A stretch of 64,000 bases of DNA from Anagrus nilaparvatae. Lineage: Eukaryota > Arthropoda > Insecta > Hymenoptera > Mymaridae. Below are positions 10,979-20,635 of this stretch, one piece after another. The notes beneath the pieces are model-generated. The model ran no database searches. It was not told where the DNA came from and saw only the letters and a list, made by a program, of their open reading frames with translations. Both the position numbers and the translations under genes were made by a program. Each line of letters begins with the position of its first letter. Positions within the stretch are counted from its first letter, which is position 1. Location of the stretch: NCBI GenBank assembly GCA_022575985.1, contig JAKSXM010000263.1, positions 5,994,001-6,058,000 on the forward strand. Reading direction: 5' to 3'.

Positions 10979-13900
10979 ATGGATGGTGCAACCGTATTAA
11001 AAATTTTAAAAGAAGAAGATTTAAGTGACAGTGAAAAAGAAAATTCAGAGAGTGAAAATAAAGAAATAAAAATTTTAAAAGAAGAAAATTTAAGTGACAG
11101 TGAGAGAGAAAATTCAGAAAGTGAAAATAAAGAAAATTTAAATGAGAAAATAAAAGAAAGTGAGGAAAATAAAAATCTAAGTGGAAAAAATAAGAAACAA
11201 AAGTCAAAAATGGAAAATTTAAACAAGCCTATCCCATTCTCATTAGAGGGAAATGTAGAAGAAAATTGGAGGAAATTCAAAAGGCAATATAAAAATTTCA
11301 TGCTAGCATCAGGAAAAACAGAAGAAAGTAAGAAAGTCCAAGCAGCAATATTACAAAATCTAGTTGGTCCAGAAGCCATAGAATTACTGGACACATTCAA
11401 TTTAACAGATGAGAACCTAGAGGATCCGGAGAAAATATTGGAGGCTTTTGAAAATAATTGCAAGAAAGAAATAAATGAAACATTTGAAAGGTTCGTTTTT
11501 GCTAATAGAATAAGAAAAGATGATGAAACTATTGAAAGTTACGTTAAGGAATTGAAAAAACTAGTTAAAACATGTGGCTATGACTCATTGGAAGACAGCA
11601 TGATACGTGACAACATAATTCGAACGATGAAGGATACCAGACTCCAACAAAGTATTCTAAAAATAAATAAACTAACTCTTGAGGATTTGATAAAAAATAT
11701 AAAAACGAATGAAGCAAGCAAAGAACAGTCAAGAAAAATACAAGAGCAAACCAAAACAAATTCATCGGTTGATGCAATACACACAAGAAGAGGGAAAACA
11801 ACAAAATACGAAAATAGAAGTGAGCGCGCGCAGTATCCCGCGAGGGAGAGGAAAAGAAGCGAAACAAGGAGAACATCAAAACCAACAGAAGGCGGGTATG
11901 GATACAAAGAATTCAACTGCGGAAGGTGTAACGGGCGACACCTACCGAGGCAGTGCCCAGCATATGATAAGAAATGCTACAGATGCAATAAGGTAGGTCA
12001 CTATGCAGTTGCCTGTAATACCAACAGTAGAAGAGTCGATAACATAGAGTCCGCAAGTGACTTATCGGAAGAAGATGATACCTCAAGTGAAGAAAACTTC
12101 GTTATCAACACACTGACGGAAAATTCAATGGATAAAGAAAGTAACCTTAAGAAAAAGAGTACTTGGATAGAAAGAATAATAGTAGGAGACAAGAAGATTA
12201 AATTTAAAATTGACACTGGAGCTGATGTCAACGTACTACCAAAGAAAATATACGACAAAATCAAATATAATAGTAAAATAAGAGAATCAAAAAAGAAGAT
12301 AACAGCTTACGGAGGATTTGAAATAAAAATCCTAGGTGAAGTCAAGATGCCATGCAACTTCAAAAATAGGATGAGCAGCCACAAATTTGTAATAACTGAA
12401 GTGGACAAAATCCCAATCATGGGATTGGAATCTTGTGAAGAACTGGGAATCGTCAAAAGGGTCAACAATATCAAACAGACTCAAAAGGTAAATGAAGAAA
12501 AAGAAATATTTATCAAAAAATACAAAGAATGTTTTACAGGAACAGGAAGATTCCCAGAGAAAGTCAAACTAACCATCAATAGAGAAGCGAAACCAACAGC
12601 ATATCCTCCAAGAAGAGTAGCTGTACATACAAGAGAAAAACTAAAGAACCAACTAGTCCAACTAGAAAGAGAAGGGATAATAGAGAAAGTAAAATATCCA
12701 AAGTCATGGGTGAGCAATTTAGTAATAAGAGAAAAAGATGATGGATCATTAAGACTTTGCATAGACCCACAGGAGTTAAATCAAAATATCAGTAGAAGTT
12801 TTTATGAAATACCATCAATAGATGAAATAGCCGCCAAATTGGAAAATGCAGAATACTTTACTGTGTTAGACTTGAAACAAGGATTCTGGCATATAGAGCT
12901 AGATGATGAATCGAGTGAAGCTTGCACATTCTCATCTCCATTTGGATGCTACAAATTCAAAAGATTGCCATATGGAATCAATACGGCATCAGAAATATTT
13001 CAAGAAGAAAATGAGAGAATATTCAAAGGTCTAAATGGTTTAAATATTTATATAGATGATTACGTAATATCAGGCAGAACTGAAGAAGAACATGACAGAA
13101 ACTTAAAAGCATTTATGGAAAGAGCAAAACAAGTGAATGTAAAATTTAAAAAAGCAAAAGTACAATACAAACAGAAAAGTGTAAAACTTTTAGGCTACAT
13201 ATTTTCCAAAGAAGGAAGGAAAATAGATGAAGACAGAATCAAATCAGTAATAGCACTACAACCACCAAGAACGAAACAAGAATTGCAACGATTTTTAGGT
13301 ATGGTTAACTACATGCAAGATTATATACCTAATTTACCCAACAAAACTTTAAACATGAGACAGTTACTAAAAAAAGATTTTGAATGGGAATGGAATGAAA
13401 ATCATACCAAAGAGTTTGATCAATTGAAGAAATCATTAACAACGGCACCAACGCTACAAGGGTATAATGGAAAGAAAGAAATAACCATTCAGGCAGATGC
13501 CTCAAAAGATGGCATTGGATGTTGTTTACTACAAGAGAAAAGGCCAGTATTTTTTGCGTCAAGATGTCTAACAGATACAGAACAAAGATATGCCCAGATA
13601 GAGAAAGAGATGCTGGCAATAGCATATTCAACAAAGAAATTTCACAAGTTTATATATGGAAGGGATGTAAATGTACAAACTGACCACGAACCACTTGTCA
13701 AAATATTCAAAAAACCAATCTCAAGAATACCATCAGTTAGATTACAAGCACTACGAATGAAAACTGCAAAATACAGGCTAGAGGTCAAGTATATCAGAGG
13801 CAAATATATGTACATAGCAGATACATTGTCAAGAGACTCAAAAATAGATACTGGAGAAAAAGAATTTAAATTGGACAAGTACATCCATAGCATAGTAAAC

Positions 13901-15220
13901 CAGATGGCAATATCAGAAGAAAAGAAAGAAGAATTAAAAAGAGAAACAGAGAAAGACAGCACGCTAAAAAGAGTAATAGAATACTGTAGGACTGAGTGGC
14001 CAATACATATCAAAAAACTAACAGAAGATGTAAAACCTTACTGGAAAATGAAAGACGACTTACATGTAAGTGAAGATCTATTGTTCAACATGGATAACGT
14101 AGTAATACCACTAACGTTAAGAAAACTAATGTTGGAAAAACTACACGAGGGACATGTAGGTGTCACAAAAATGAAAGCTAGAGCCAGACAGCTGATGTAC
14201 TGGCCAGGTATAACGACAGAGATAGAAGAAAAAGTAAAAGGATGTAATAAATGTATGGAACATTCTAATATCAACAAAAAATTACCACTAATACCACATG
14301 AAGTACCAAAGGAAAGGTTCCAGAACATATCTGCTGACGTACTAGAATATAATTCAGAAAATTACTTAGTGATAATGGATGCGTTTTCAAAATGGCTTGA
14401 AATTATTAAAATGAAAAGTAAAACAGCAGGTGAAATCATAAGTAAATTAACAGCGGTATTTGCGGTACATGGAATACCAGAAAAGTTAACAGCTGACAAT
14501 ATGCCTTTTGCATCAAGAGAATTCCAGGAGTTTTCAAAGAAATGGGAATTTAAGATAACAATGACCAGTCCAAAACACTCTCAATCGAATGGACTAGCAG
14601 AGAAAGCAGTTGGAATAGCAAAGAGTATCCTAAAGAAGTCTGGGACAACAACTGAAGAAATACAAAAAGCATTGTTACATTATAGAAATACTCCAGTAGC
14701 AGGCTTAAAGATATCTCCATCCCAAATACTATTTAGCAGGCAAACAAGGACTCTATTACCAATATCAAGAGAAAAATTAAAACCAGAAATACAAACGGAC
14801 ATCAGGGATTTGTTAAAACAAAACCAAATAAAGAAAAAGAGAGACTATGATAAAACAGCAACCAAAGACAAAGAAATATCATATAACACCTCAGATGACA
14901 TATATATTTATAGAGATGGAAAATGGCAGCCAGGAACAATCATAGCTAGTCACGAAACACCAAGATCCTATATGGTCCAACCAGAAGGAGGGCAGGTTAT
15001 AAGAAGAAACACAAAGTACATTAAAGAGAGACAAAGTCTCCCAGAAGATAAAAAAACACCAGATAGCTCAAAGCATTCAAAAGAAACAACAGCTACTGAT
15101 AACAACCAGCAAGAAGAAAACCAAAAATTAAGCCAAAACAAAGAGAAAGAGAAGGAGGACAACCAAAAAAGAGGACTAAGAGATAGAACCAAAATAATCA
15201 AACCAAGAAGATATATATAA
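10979..15220 (+). CDS. Gag-Pol polyprotein of a Ty3/Gypsy retrotransposon
   Basis: 1413 residues in one frame; the ATG lies 11 bases after the primer site. Gag begins with an acidic, partly duplicated segment (KILKEE.LSDSE.ENSESENKE twice, residues 8-52). Two Cys-rich knuckles follow at about 313-345, the second a CCHC type (CYRCNKVGHYAVAC). The aspartic protease motif DTGADVNVLP is at about 412, reverse transcriptase YIDD at about 691-694, RNase H DASKDG at about 840 with the TDHEPL motif near 901. Integrase has an HHCC zinc site at about 1056-1091 and catalytic residues D near 1120, D1173 and E1208. The last two are separated by 34 residues instead of the usual 35, because DNGPQF is replaced by DNMPF. 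Gag and Pol are fused without frameshift or stop. Other frames across this interval are shadows. Role: reverse transcription and integration of the element from cytoplasmic particles. Confidence 0.97.
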   Translation: MDGATVLKILKEEDLSDSEKENSESENKEIKILKEENLSDSERENSESENKENLNEKIKESEENKNLSGKNKKQKSKMENLNKPIPFSLEGNVEENWRKFKRQYKNFMLASGKTEESKKVQAAILQNLVGPEAIELLDTFNLTDENLEDPEKILEAFENNCKKEINETFERFVFANRIRKDDETIESYVKELKKLVKTCGYDSLEDSMIRDNIIRTMKDTRLQQSILKINKLTLEDLIKNIKTNEASKEQSRKIQEQTKTNSSVDAIHTRRGKTTKYENRSERAQYPARERKRSETRRTSKPTEGGYGYKEFNCGRCNGRHLPRQCPAYDKKCYRCNKVGHYAVACNTNSRRVDNIESASDLSEEDDTSSEENFVINTLTENSMDKESNLKKKSTWIERIIVGDKKIKFKIDTGADVNVLPKKIYDKIKYNSKIRESKKKITAYGGFEIKILGEVKMPCNFKNRMSSHKFVITEVDKIPIMGLESCEELGIVKRVNNIKQTQKVNEEKEIFIKKYKECFTGTGRFPEKVKLTINREAKPTAYPPRRVAVHTREKLKNQLVQLEREGIIEKVKYPKSWVSNLVIREKDDGSLRLCIDPQELNQNISRSFYEIPSIDEIAAKLENAEYFTVLDLKQGFWHIELDDESSEACTFSSPFGCYKFKRLPYGINTASEIFQEENERIFKGLNGLNIYIDDYVISGRTEEEHDRNLKAFMERAKQVNVKFKKAKVQYKQKSVKLLGYIFSKEGRKIDEDRIKSVIALQPPRTKQELQRFLGMVNYMQDYIPNLPNKTLNMRQLLKKDFEWEWNENHTKEFDQLKKSLTTAPTLQGYNGKKEITIQADASKDGIGCCLLQEKRPVFFASRCLTDTEQRYAQIEKEMLAIAYSTKKFHKFIYGRDVNVQTDHEPLVKIFKKPISRIPSVRLQALRMKTAKYRLEVKYIRGKYMYIADTLSRDSKIDTGEKEFKLDKYIHSIVNQMAISEEKKEELKRETEKDSTLKRVIEYCRTEWPIHIKKLTEDVKPYWKMKDDLHVSEDLLFNMDNVVIPLTLRKLMLEKLHEGHVGVTKMKARARQLMYWPGITTEIEEKVKGCNKCMEHSNINKKLPLIPHEVPKERFQNISADVLEYNSENYLVIMDAFSKWLEIIKMKSKTAGEIISKLTAVFAVHGIPEKLTADNMPFASREFQEFSKKWEFKITMTSPKHSQSNGLAEKAVGIAKSILKKSGTTTEEIQKALLHYRNTPVAGLKISPSQILFSRQTRTLLPISREKLKPEIQTDIRDLLKQNQIKKKRDYDKTATKDKEISYNTSDDIYIYRDGKWQPGTIIASHETPRSYMVQPEGGQVIRRNTKYIKERQSLPEDKKTPDSSKHSKETTATDNNQQEENQKLSQNKEKEKEDNQKRGLRDRTKIIKPRRYI

Positions 15221-15245
15221 AAAATTAATATCATACTTATAACTT

Positions 15246-15257
15246 AAAGAAGGGAGA
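15246..15257 (+). promoter_or_regulatory. Polypurine tract
   Basis: AAAGAAGGGAGA abuts the 3' LTR and fits the plus-strand primer of LTR retrotransposons. Confidence 0.9.
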
Positions 15258-15416
15258 TGTGGCAACCTGTAATATCGACATAGCAACATACTTTATACTT
15301 AACACTGTATTATATATAACACAATATTATATTATATCATTTAGTATATAAGTTGTACTCCTACAATAATGATGTATATTAAGACCTAATAAAGATATAT
15401 ATATAAAGATAACACA
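15258..15416 (+). repeat. 3' LTR of the Gypsy element
   Basis: 159 bp, identical to the 5' LTR except for one base. It is followed by the AGTAC duplication at 15417-15421. Confidence 0.95.
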
Positions 15417-15484
15417 AGTACAACGTATAGGTAATAATTATGAAAAAAATAAAAAAATAATATTTTTTTATTTTTTTTTTATTA

Positions 15485-15615
15485 TAACGTCGATTCGACG
15501 AAATTTCGACCTTTGGTCGACGTCGTGTCGACCAAATGGCGACGGAAAAACTCGACCAACTCTCGACTTGTTTTCGACTTCGACTCGATTACGCTTCGAC
15601 GTCGATTCGACGTAT
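15485..15615. repeat. TCGAC-rich cluster
   Basis: More than a dozen TCGA/TCGAC motifs fall within about 130 bp, including the near-palindrome GTCGATTCGACG at both edges. The block is far more GC- and CpG-rich than its surroundings. It may be a transposon end. Its left half is duplicated in inverted orientation at about 26902-26940. Confidence 0.75.
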
Positions 15616-16859
15616 CGCGCTGTCTGGGGTGTAATGTATTCTAACGTTTAGTCTAAGTGCTTTGCTTTTTTTTCACTTTTTTCGCAAAAGTTTTAAAAAA
15701 CTACTGCGAAATAAGGTATGGTTTATGGTCCCACCATATTTTTCACATTGTTTTGACTCAATTTGAAGGTTTACGATAAAAAATAAGATTCCAAGGTTCG
15801 GCACCCTCCAAACCCCCTGCGTTCATCGGGGAAGGTTCAATAAACATTTTTTTAACTCTAACATTAATATATCTGGACTGAATCATCCGATTAGGGCGTA
15901 GTTGATGTCAAAATTTTATGTTTAAAATTAATTTTTAATTTATTTTTGAACTGATTTTCAGGTTAAAAACTTCAAAAAACGTTATTTTTAGCTTTTTTGA
16001 CGGCCTAAAAAAAGAGATATCTCAGGACAGAGAAAAAACTCGTTTTTTTCACGCCCAGGAAAACTTTGCCTAAGACTACTTTTCAATATGTACTCAGAAA
16101 AATGTCAACTTTTACGGTGCGTCACTGGCAATTGACAATTATGTAAAATAAATCGTGTTTTATTTTTTGATTATTTTATTATACCATCTTAATATTTGTT
16201 TTAAATTTAAAATTAATCGTTTGGTTTTTTTTATGTTTATCTTAAATTTTTTCCATACAAAAACGATATTTCACCCATGCCAAAGGACTTATTTCAATTT
16301 ATTTCATAGAATAGGATGAACAACTTTTTGAAGAAAAACAAATTGAAGACACACCTTACTGATACATTTCTTCGGGTTCCTTAGACCATATAAAAAGACA
16401 AGCAAGTAAGGAATAGAAAAAATTTTGCTCGCAACATATTTTTTTTTTATTTCAAAGCCTCAGAATCACGTTTTTTAAATATTTTAAAATAACCAATTTT
16501 GGAATTTAACTTTATAAATTAAAATTATTTTTTAAATAATGAAATTATATTTTTTCACTAGTCTAACATTTTAAATTAGTAGTAATAGTTCTACTGTGGA
16601 CAGACCACAGACGTCAGCAAAATTCGAAATAGACACATATGTACTCTGACCTTGATGTAAGTGAGAACGATGATGCCTCTCCTTTTCTATTTTTTAATAA
16701 TAATGATAATTATTGTCTCTTTTTTTATAAATTGCATCGTCATGGTTTTTTGATGCATATAATTTCTGCTTACTAGGTTTGAATTTGAAATGATTATTTA
16801 TTTTTGAATATTTTTATTACTTTTTCCAAGTTTAAATTTTTTTTTTTTTACCGATGATT

Positions 16860-18710
16860 TTCGATTTTAATTGATCAATCGTAAATTGCTGGAAATTTAT
16901 GTGACATAAATTCTTTAAACCTGTTGGAAATTATTGTAATTTTTAGTTAGCTAAATGATGAAATTATTTTTACCTATCCAAAATTTGGTGAAAAGTCAAC
17001 AGGTGAAATTTTTGGGTTATGCTATCACCTTAAGAAGAGATTGAACTGTGACTGATCGAACGGGAATTGTTGGAAATATATATGAGTTGAATCTTTTTTA
17101 TCTGATGGAAATTGTCGTCGTTTTAGGTAGTTGGGTGATCAAATTATTTTAATTGAACCAAAATTTAGAGAAAAATAGGTAGGTAAAATTTTTTAAAATT
17201 AAAAAATTTTTTTGTTGAAAATTTGGTGCTTTTTTGACAATAGAGGTCGTTTCCCTTTAATATTCGGTTGTTTTTTTTATGAATTCTGGGAAATATTTTA
17301 AATTATGTTTAGTATTCTGTAAACCAGCGAGTTATTAACGTCTTGGTTATTTTTTGGAAGTAAAATGGGTAATAGACATTCGAAGAACCGTTCCAAATAC
17401 AGTCGACTTGAAAACGACGTGAAAAATGACGAAAATACTTACGGTTCTTATTGGAAACAAGTAAACTGCAATAAATGGACCACTAATGGTAGTAGCAAAA
17501 ATAAATGGACCACTAATTTTTGTGAAAAATCTGATTCCAAAGACGAAAAGAAGCCATTATTGGGGAAAACGAAAAAGAAATAAATTCGAAATCTTATTTT
17601 TGATTTTATGATTTCAATATATATTTTATATTTATTATTCCCTGTTTTGTTATTTGAATCCTCTTTAAAAAAAAAAAAAATGAATATACTGTTGACTTTT
17701 TTCTCTTTCTACCCGTAGAATCCATTTTCATTCTCAGGGATCAACTTTTACATTAGAAATTTAATTTAGCTTTAAGTGTATGCTTTTGCCCTTTGAAGGT
17801 AAGTAGTAATTTGAAGACATTAAATTTTAATGGATCAATCGGAAATTACTGAAAATTTATATGATGTAAATCCCTTAAACCTATTGGAAATTGTTGCAAT
17901 TTTAAGTAGTTAGGTGATCAAATTATTTTTATTAAACCAAAATTTAGAGAAAAATTGTCAGGTAAAATTTTTGGGGTTTTAAAAATTTTTTAAAATTAAG
18001 TTTTAATTTTCGTGACCTTACAAAACTTCAGATGTAGTTTTTGTGCCAAAAAATTAAATTCAAACCAATAATTTAAAAACGGTTTAAAGTACTCGGCAAA
18101 TTATCTCGAAATATGGTCAATTTTTGGTCCAAAATAAGGGATGAAATTTGGGTTAAATCTGATTAAAATTTCGATTTTTAAGACCTAAGAAACCCCTAGA
18201 CACAGTTTTTGTGCCAAAAAACTTAATTTAAAGATACTAAACATAGTTAAAAATTACTCCCTGAATTCCTAAAAAAATTACAGAATTTAAAAAAAAAAAA
18301 AAACTTAAATGACCTGAATCGTCAAAAAATTTTTTTTTTATCATAAATTTTTAAAAAATCGAAAATACCTGATTAACTTTCTCTAAATTTTAGTTTAATT
18401 GAACTAATTTGATTACTTAATTATCTAAAATGGCAATAATTTCTAATAATTTAAAGGATTTTCCTCAAATAAATTTTCAGTATTTTCCGATCGATCCATT
18501 TAAATTTAATGTTTTTGGTAAGTTATAGTATACGCCAAAAATTTCACCTGTTGAGTTTTCTCTATATTTTGGATTAGTTAAAATAATTTGTTCATTTAGC
18601 TAACTAAAATTATAACGATTTCAAATAGGTTTAGAGAATCTATGTCATATAAATTTCCAGTAATTTACGATTGTTCAGTTCAAATTAAATTTCTTATATG
18701 AAGCGTTTCA
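16860..18710. repeat. Dispersed ~170-190-bp diverged repeats in the Y arm
   Basis: Two alternating related motifs recur, built around GATCAATCGTAAATTGCTGG, AATTTATGTGACATAAAT, TTAGTTAGCTAAATGA and TTTGGTGAAAAGTCAACAGG. Copies lie at about 16870, 17040, 17820, 18340 (inverted) and 18500 (inverted). The same repeats occupy the other two arms (24900-26780 and 29870-32960). They flank the 72-codon gene on both sides. No coding potential. Confidence 0.7.
17365..17583 (+). CDS. 72-aa protein with myristoylation-like start (copy A)
   Basis: The ATG is in a good context (AAAATGG). The product begins MGNRHSKNRSK: Gly2 and Ser6 fit the MGxxxS pattern for N-myristoylation, and the basic residues after it fit membrane association. 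This is a pattern match only. It contains a short repeat, NKWTTNGSSKNKWTTNF, is hydrophilic, and ends in a basic tail (LGKTKKK). Copies B (26020-26238) and C (31000-31218) have the same amino-acid sequence. It points towards the centre of Y, opposite to the zinc-finger gene. No family is recognised. Identity of all three copies suggests recent duplication, gene conversion or selection. Confidence 0.6.
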   Translation: MGNRHSKNRSKYSRLENDVKNDENTYGSYWKQVNCNKWTTNGSSKNKWTTNFCEKSDSKDEKKPLLGKTKKK

Positions 18711-19143
18711 GCTACACACATTTTATTATTGATAAAAATACTAAAGACATAATAATAATAATCATGATATTGTAATTTTATAAATTTTATTTATATTGAT
18801 TTTTTCATCATAATTTTTAAATTTGGAAAAAGCAAAGTTTCTTTGCTAAGAAATTTTTTAAATAAGTTAGCATTTTTTTATCTTTGTTTACTCGGATGTT
18901 TTAAGTTTATGTTATGTATTTTTTTTTCATTTATTGTGTGGATACTTGAATTGCGGAGGTTCATAATGTTTGTTAATGAAATACACATTTTAAGAAAATT
19001 TTTTTATTTGTTGAATTTACAATATTTGATTTCACATATGTGTTTCGATTTTTTCTAATCGATTTTTTAGGTACTCTTTAGATACTAAATTTTCGTTAGA
19101 TTTGTATGAATTTCGAATGAAAAGTAAAATATTTATTTGCATA

Positions 19144-19797
19144 TTAAAGCGTTATTTTTGTCCCAATAAATACAATTTCGGCATCATCATCACTATCATT
19201 TGAATCCTTGTTTTGTAATAAGAAATTTAACCTTTTGATCAATGCTTTTGAATCTGTTTGATTGGAATAGATATTTGACTTTGGTGTGAAATTTAAAATT
19301 TTAACAGCATCAAGAATGTCTTTTACAATTTTCAGGAGATTATCTTGAAAATTGTCTATATAATTCGGTAAACTCTGCGAAAAGTTTGATATTTTGACTG
19401 CCACTAAAACTTTGCGTAATATTTTTTCGTAACGTGACGCTAATCTCTCGATATCTATTTCTCGTTTATTACTCTTCAAGCTATATTCATCTGCTTCTTC
19501 TTCGGATGCTTTTGTCTCGAAATCGTTTTCATATGCTGTGAAAAAGCTGGAGGTTTTTTCATAACTTTTTTGCATCTTTTGTTTTTCTTTAATTTTATGT
19601 GAATGTGCGGTTGATTTGGAGTTTGTAACCATTCCGTTGTGAATTAAGATTCTTGAATTGCATAATTTATCGGTACATCGCCATATTTCTCCACCATTGC
19701 GAACCTTATAGGCAAAATGGAATCTGTAATTATTTATTTTTTTCAACGGTTTACCTTTCTGACTAAGTGTTGGCTTATGTACAGAAGTTTCAGCCAT
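19144..19797 (-). CDS. 217-aa FLYWCH-like zinc-finger protein (copy A)
   Basis: Intact ATG-to-stop frame in context AAAAATGG. Residues 24-67 match the FLYWCH pattern: aromatic YRFHFAY, then WRC with Cys41, Cys46, and His65/His67 (C-x4-C-x18-H-x-H). The middle (about 95-115) is Glu-rich and Lys-rich; the C-terminal half is helical and hydrophobic (SLPNYIDNFQDNLLKIVKDI). An acidic stretch (DSNDSDDDAE) precedes the end. FLYWCH domains bind DNA or protein and often accompany MULE transposases, but no transposase domain is present here. AATAAA lies just after the stop. Copy A has Glu at residue 80, copies B and C Gln. A likely role is a DNA-binding factor of element Y; this is inference. Confidence 0.75.
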   Translation of the reverse strand: MAETSVHKPTLSQKGKPLKKINNYRFHFAYKVRNGGEIWRCTDKLCNSRILIHNGMVTNSKSTAHSHKIKEKQKMQKSYEKTSSFFTAYENDFETKASEEEADEYSLKSNKREIDIERLASRYEKILRKVLVAVKISNFSQSLPNYIDNFQDNLLKIVKDILDAVKILNFTPKSNIYSNQTDSKALIKRLNFLLQNKDSNDSDDDAEIVFIGTKITL

Positions 19798-19835
19798 TTT
19801 TGTTCACGTGTAACTAAATCATAACAAGTCAGCAA

Positions 19836-19970
19836 TCAAATCAAAACTAAGTTGATTTCATGAAATCTGCGCTCTTGTGTTGAATTTCGATGCATTTTTC
19901 GCATTGCTTTGTTTGTTAAATTAATATTGTTGTCTCTTTTAACTTTTTGTTTTTTAGAACGCGTAAACAT
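19836..19970 (-). CDS. 44-aa basic reading frame upstream of the zinc-finger gene (copy A)
   Basis: It begins MFTRSKKQKVKR and ends at a TGA 39 bases before the zinc-finger ATG. It is rich in Lys and Arg and present unbroken in all three arms (also 23633-23767 and 28623-28757). It could be a short peptide gene, an upstream regulatory frame or an exon. Its size makes chance conservation through recent duplication quite possible. Confidence 0.35.
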   Translation of the reverse strand: MFTRSKKQKVKRDNNINLTNKAMRKMHRNSTQERRFHEINLVLI

Positions 19971-20206
19971 TTTTAGGGTCACTGGATGTGTTCTGGAAAT
20001 TTTAGCTATTAAAATTTTGTCCGTACACTGATGGTGATGAATAACTTTATTAAGTTATAATGTTTTAATGTTTTTGTATGTTTTTTTTAATTTTTTTGCT
20101 GTTCGAGCAAAAGCAGATTATTTTTAGATGCATCTGTACTCTTGTCATACAATAAGACGATATTTTGTCTATGTAAAGTATCGGATGTTTTTGTTATTTT
20201 TCATTT

Positions 20207-20371
20207 TTAATTCCGGTTATTTTTGAAATTTATACGATTCAAATGATTTTTTCTTAACGTGAAACTTTGAATAGTGATAAAAGATTGTAGGAAATGCAAT
20301 CCTTTGTAATTTATTTTTCTATGAAACGCTTTAGCTTTAAATGTACCATTTTCATGTGTTTCCATTTTCAT
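20207..20371 (-). CDS. 54-aa frame, possible exon of the Y arm (copy A)
   Basis: The frame is open from 20581, but its first ATG gives 54 residues (MKMETHENGTFKAKAFHRKI onward, ending INFKNNRN). Upstream in the same frame are residues encoded by the palindrome and repeat, which are unlikely to be real protein. No family recognised. It lies in the same orientation as the 44- and 217-codon frames, so the three could belong to one transcript. Confidence 0.35.
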   Translation of the reverse strand: MKMETHENGTFKAKAFHRKINYKGLHFLQSFITIQSFTLRKNHLNRINFKNNRN

Positions 20372-20502
20372 AATATTTTCTGTAAATATTTTTCTTGTCC
20401 CTTTTTTCGTCGTCGTCAATAAACTCGTCGTTTTTTGAAAGAAGTCGCTTTTTAATTCACTAGAACCTCGTAAAACACGGTACCGTACGAATCGATGTAG
20501 GA

Positions 20503-20635
20503 GACTGTCGCGTGAGACCTTTGGGCAAAAACACGCATCTGGGCTGCCGCTCTGCGAGCAAGCGTTTTTGACGGAGGTCAAAAACGCTTGTGGCAGCCGA
20601 GATGCGTGTTTTTGCCCAAAGGTCTCACGCGACAG
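20503..20635. repeat. 130-bp palindrome at the repeat boundary (copy A)
   Basis: Both sides read CTCACGCGACAG...GCCCAAA...ACACGCATCT and its complement around a centre near 20570 (AAGCGTTTTTGACGGAGGTC). The arms are about 60 bp with minor differences. The copy at 27957-28090 is its reverse complement. It marks the switch between the unique arm and the 158-bp array. Confidence 0.85.

Larger units (their letters stand above)
10795..15416 (+). mobile_element. Intact Ty3/Gypsy LTR retrotransposon
   Basis: The element is 4622 bp. It has two 159-bp LTRs differing at one base, a tRNA-Ser-type primer site, one long Gag-Pol frame, a purine tract and a 5-bp duplication AGTAC. Pol order is protease, reverse transcriptase, RNase H, integrase, which defines Ty3/Gypsy (Metaviridae) rather than Copia. 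No env frame is present; only 37 bp separate the stop codon from the 3' LTR. The near-identical LTRs and open frame indicate a recent insertion that may still be active. Part of its 3' end has been copied to 26902-27252. Confidence 0.95.

Noticed and set aside
10864..15234. Multiple minus-strand and alternative-frame ORFs of 60-200 codons
   Set aside because: They are shadows of the Gag-Pol frame; the longest mirrors the acidic Gag repeat as a Ser/Phe-rich frame.
19836..19970. Similarity of the 44-aa basic frame to a bHLH basic region
   Set aside because: The arginine and asparagine spacing is off by one and there is no helix-loop-helix after it.
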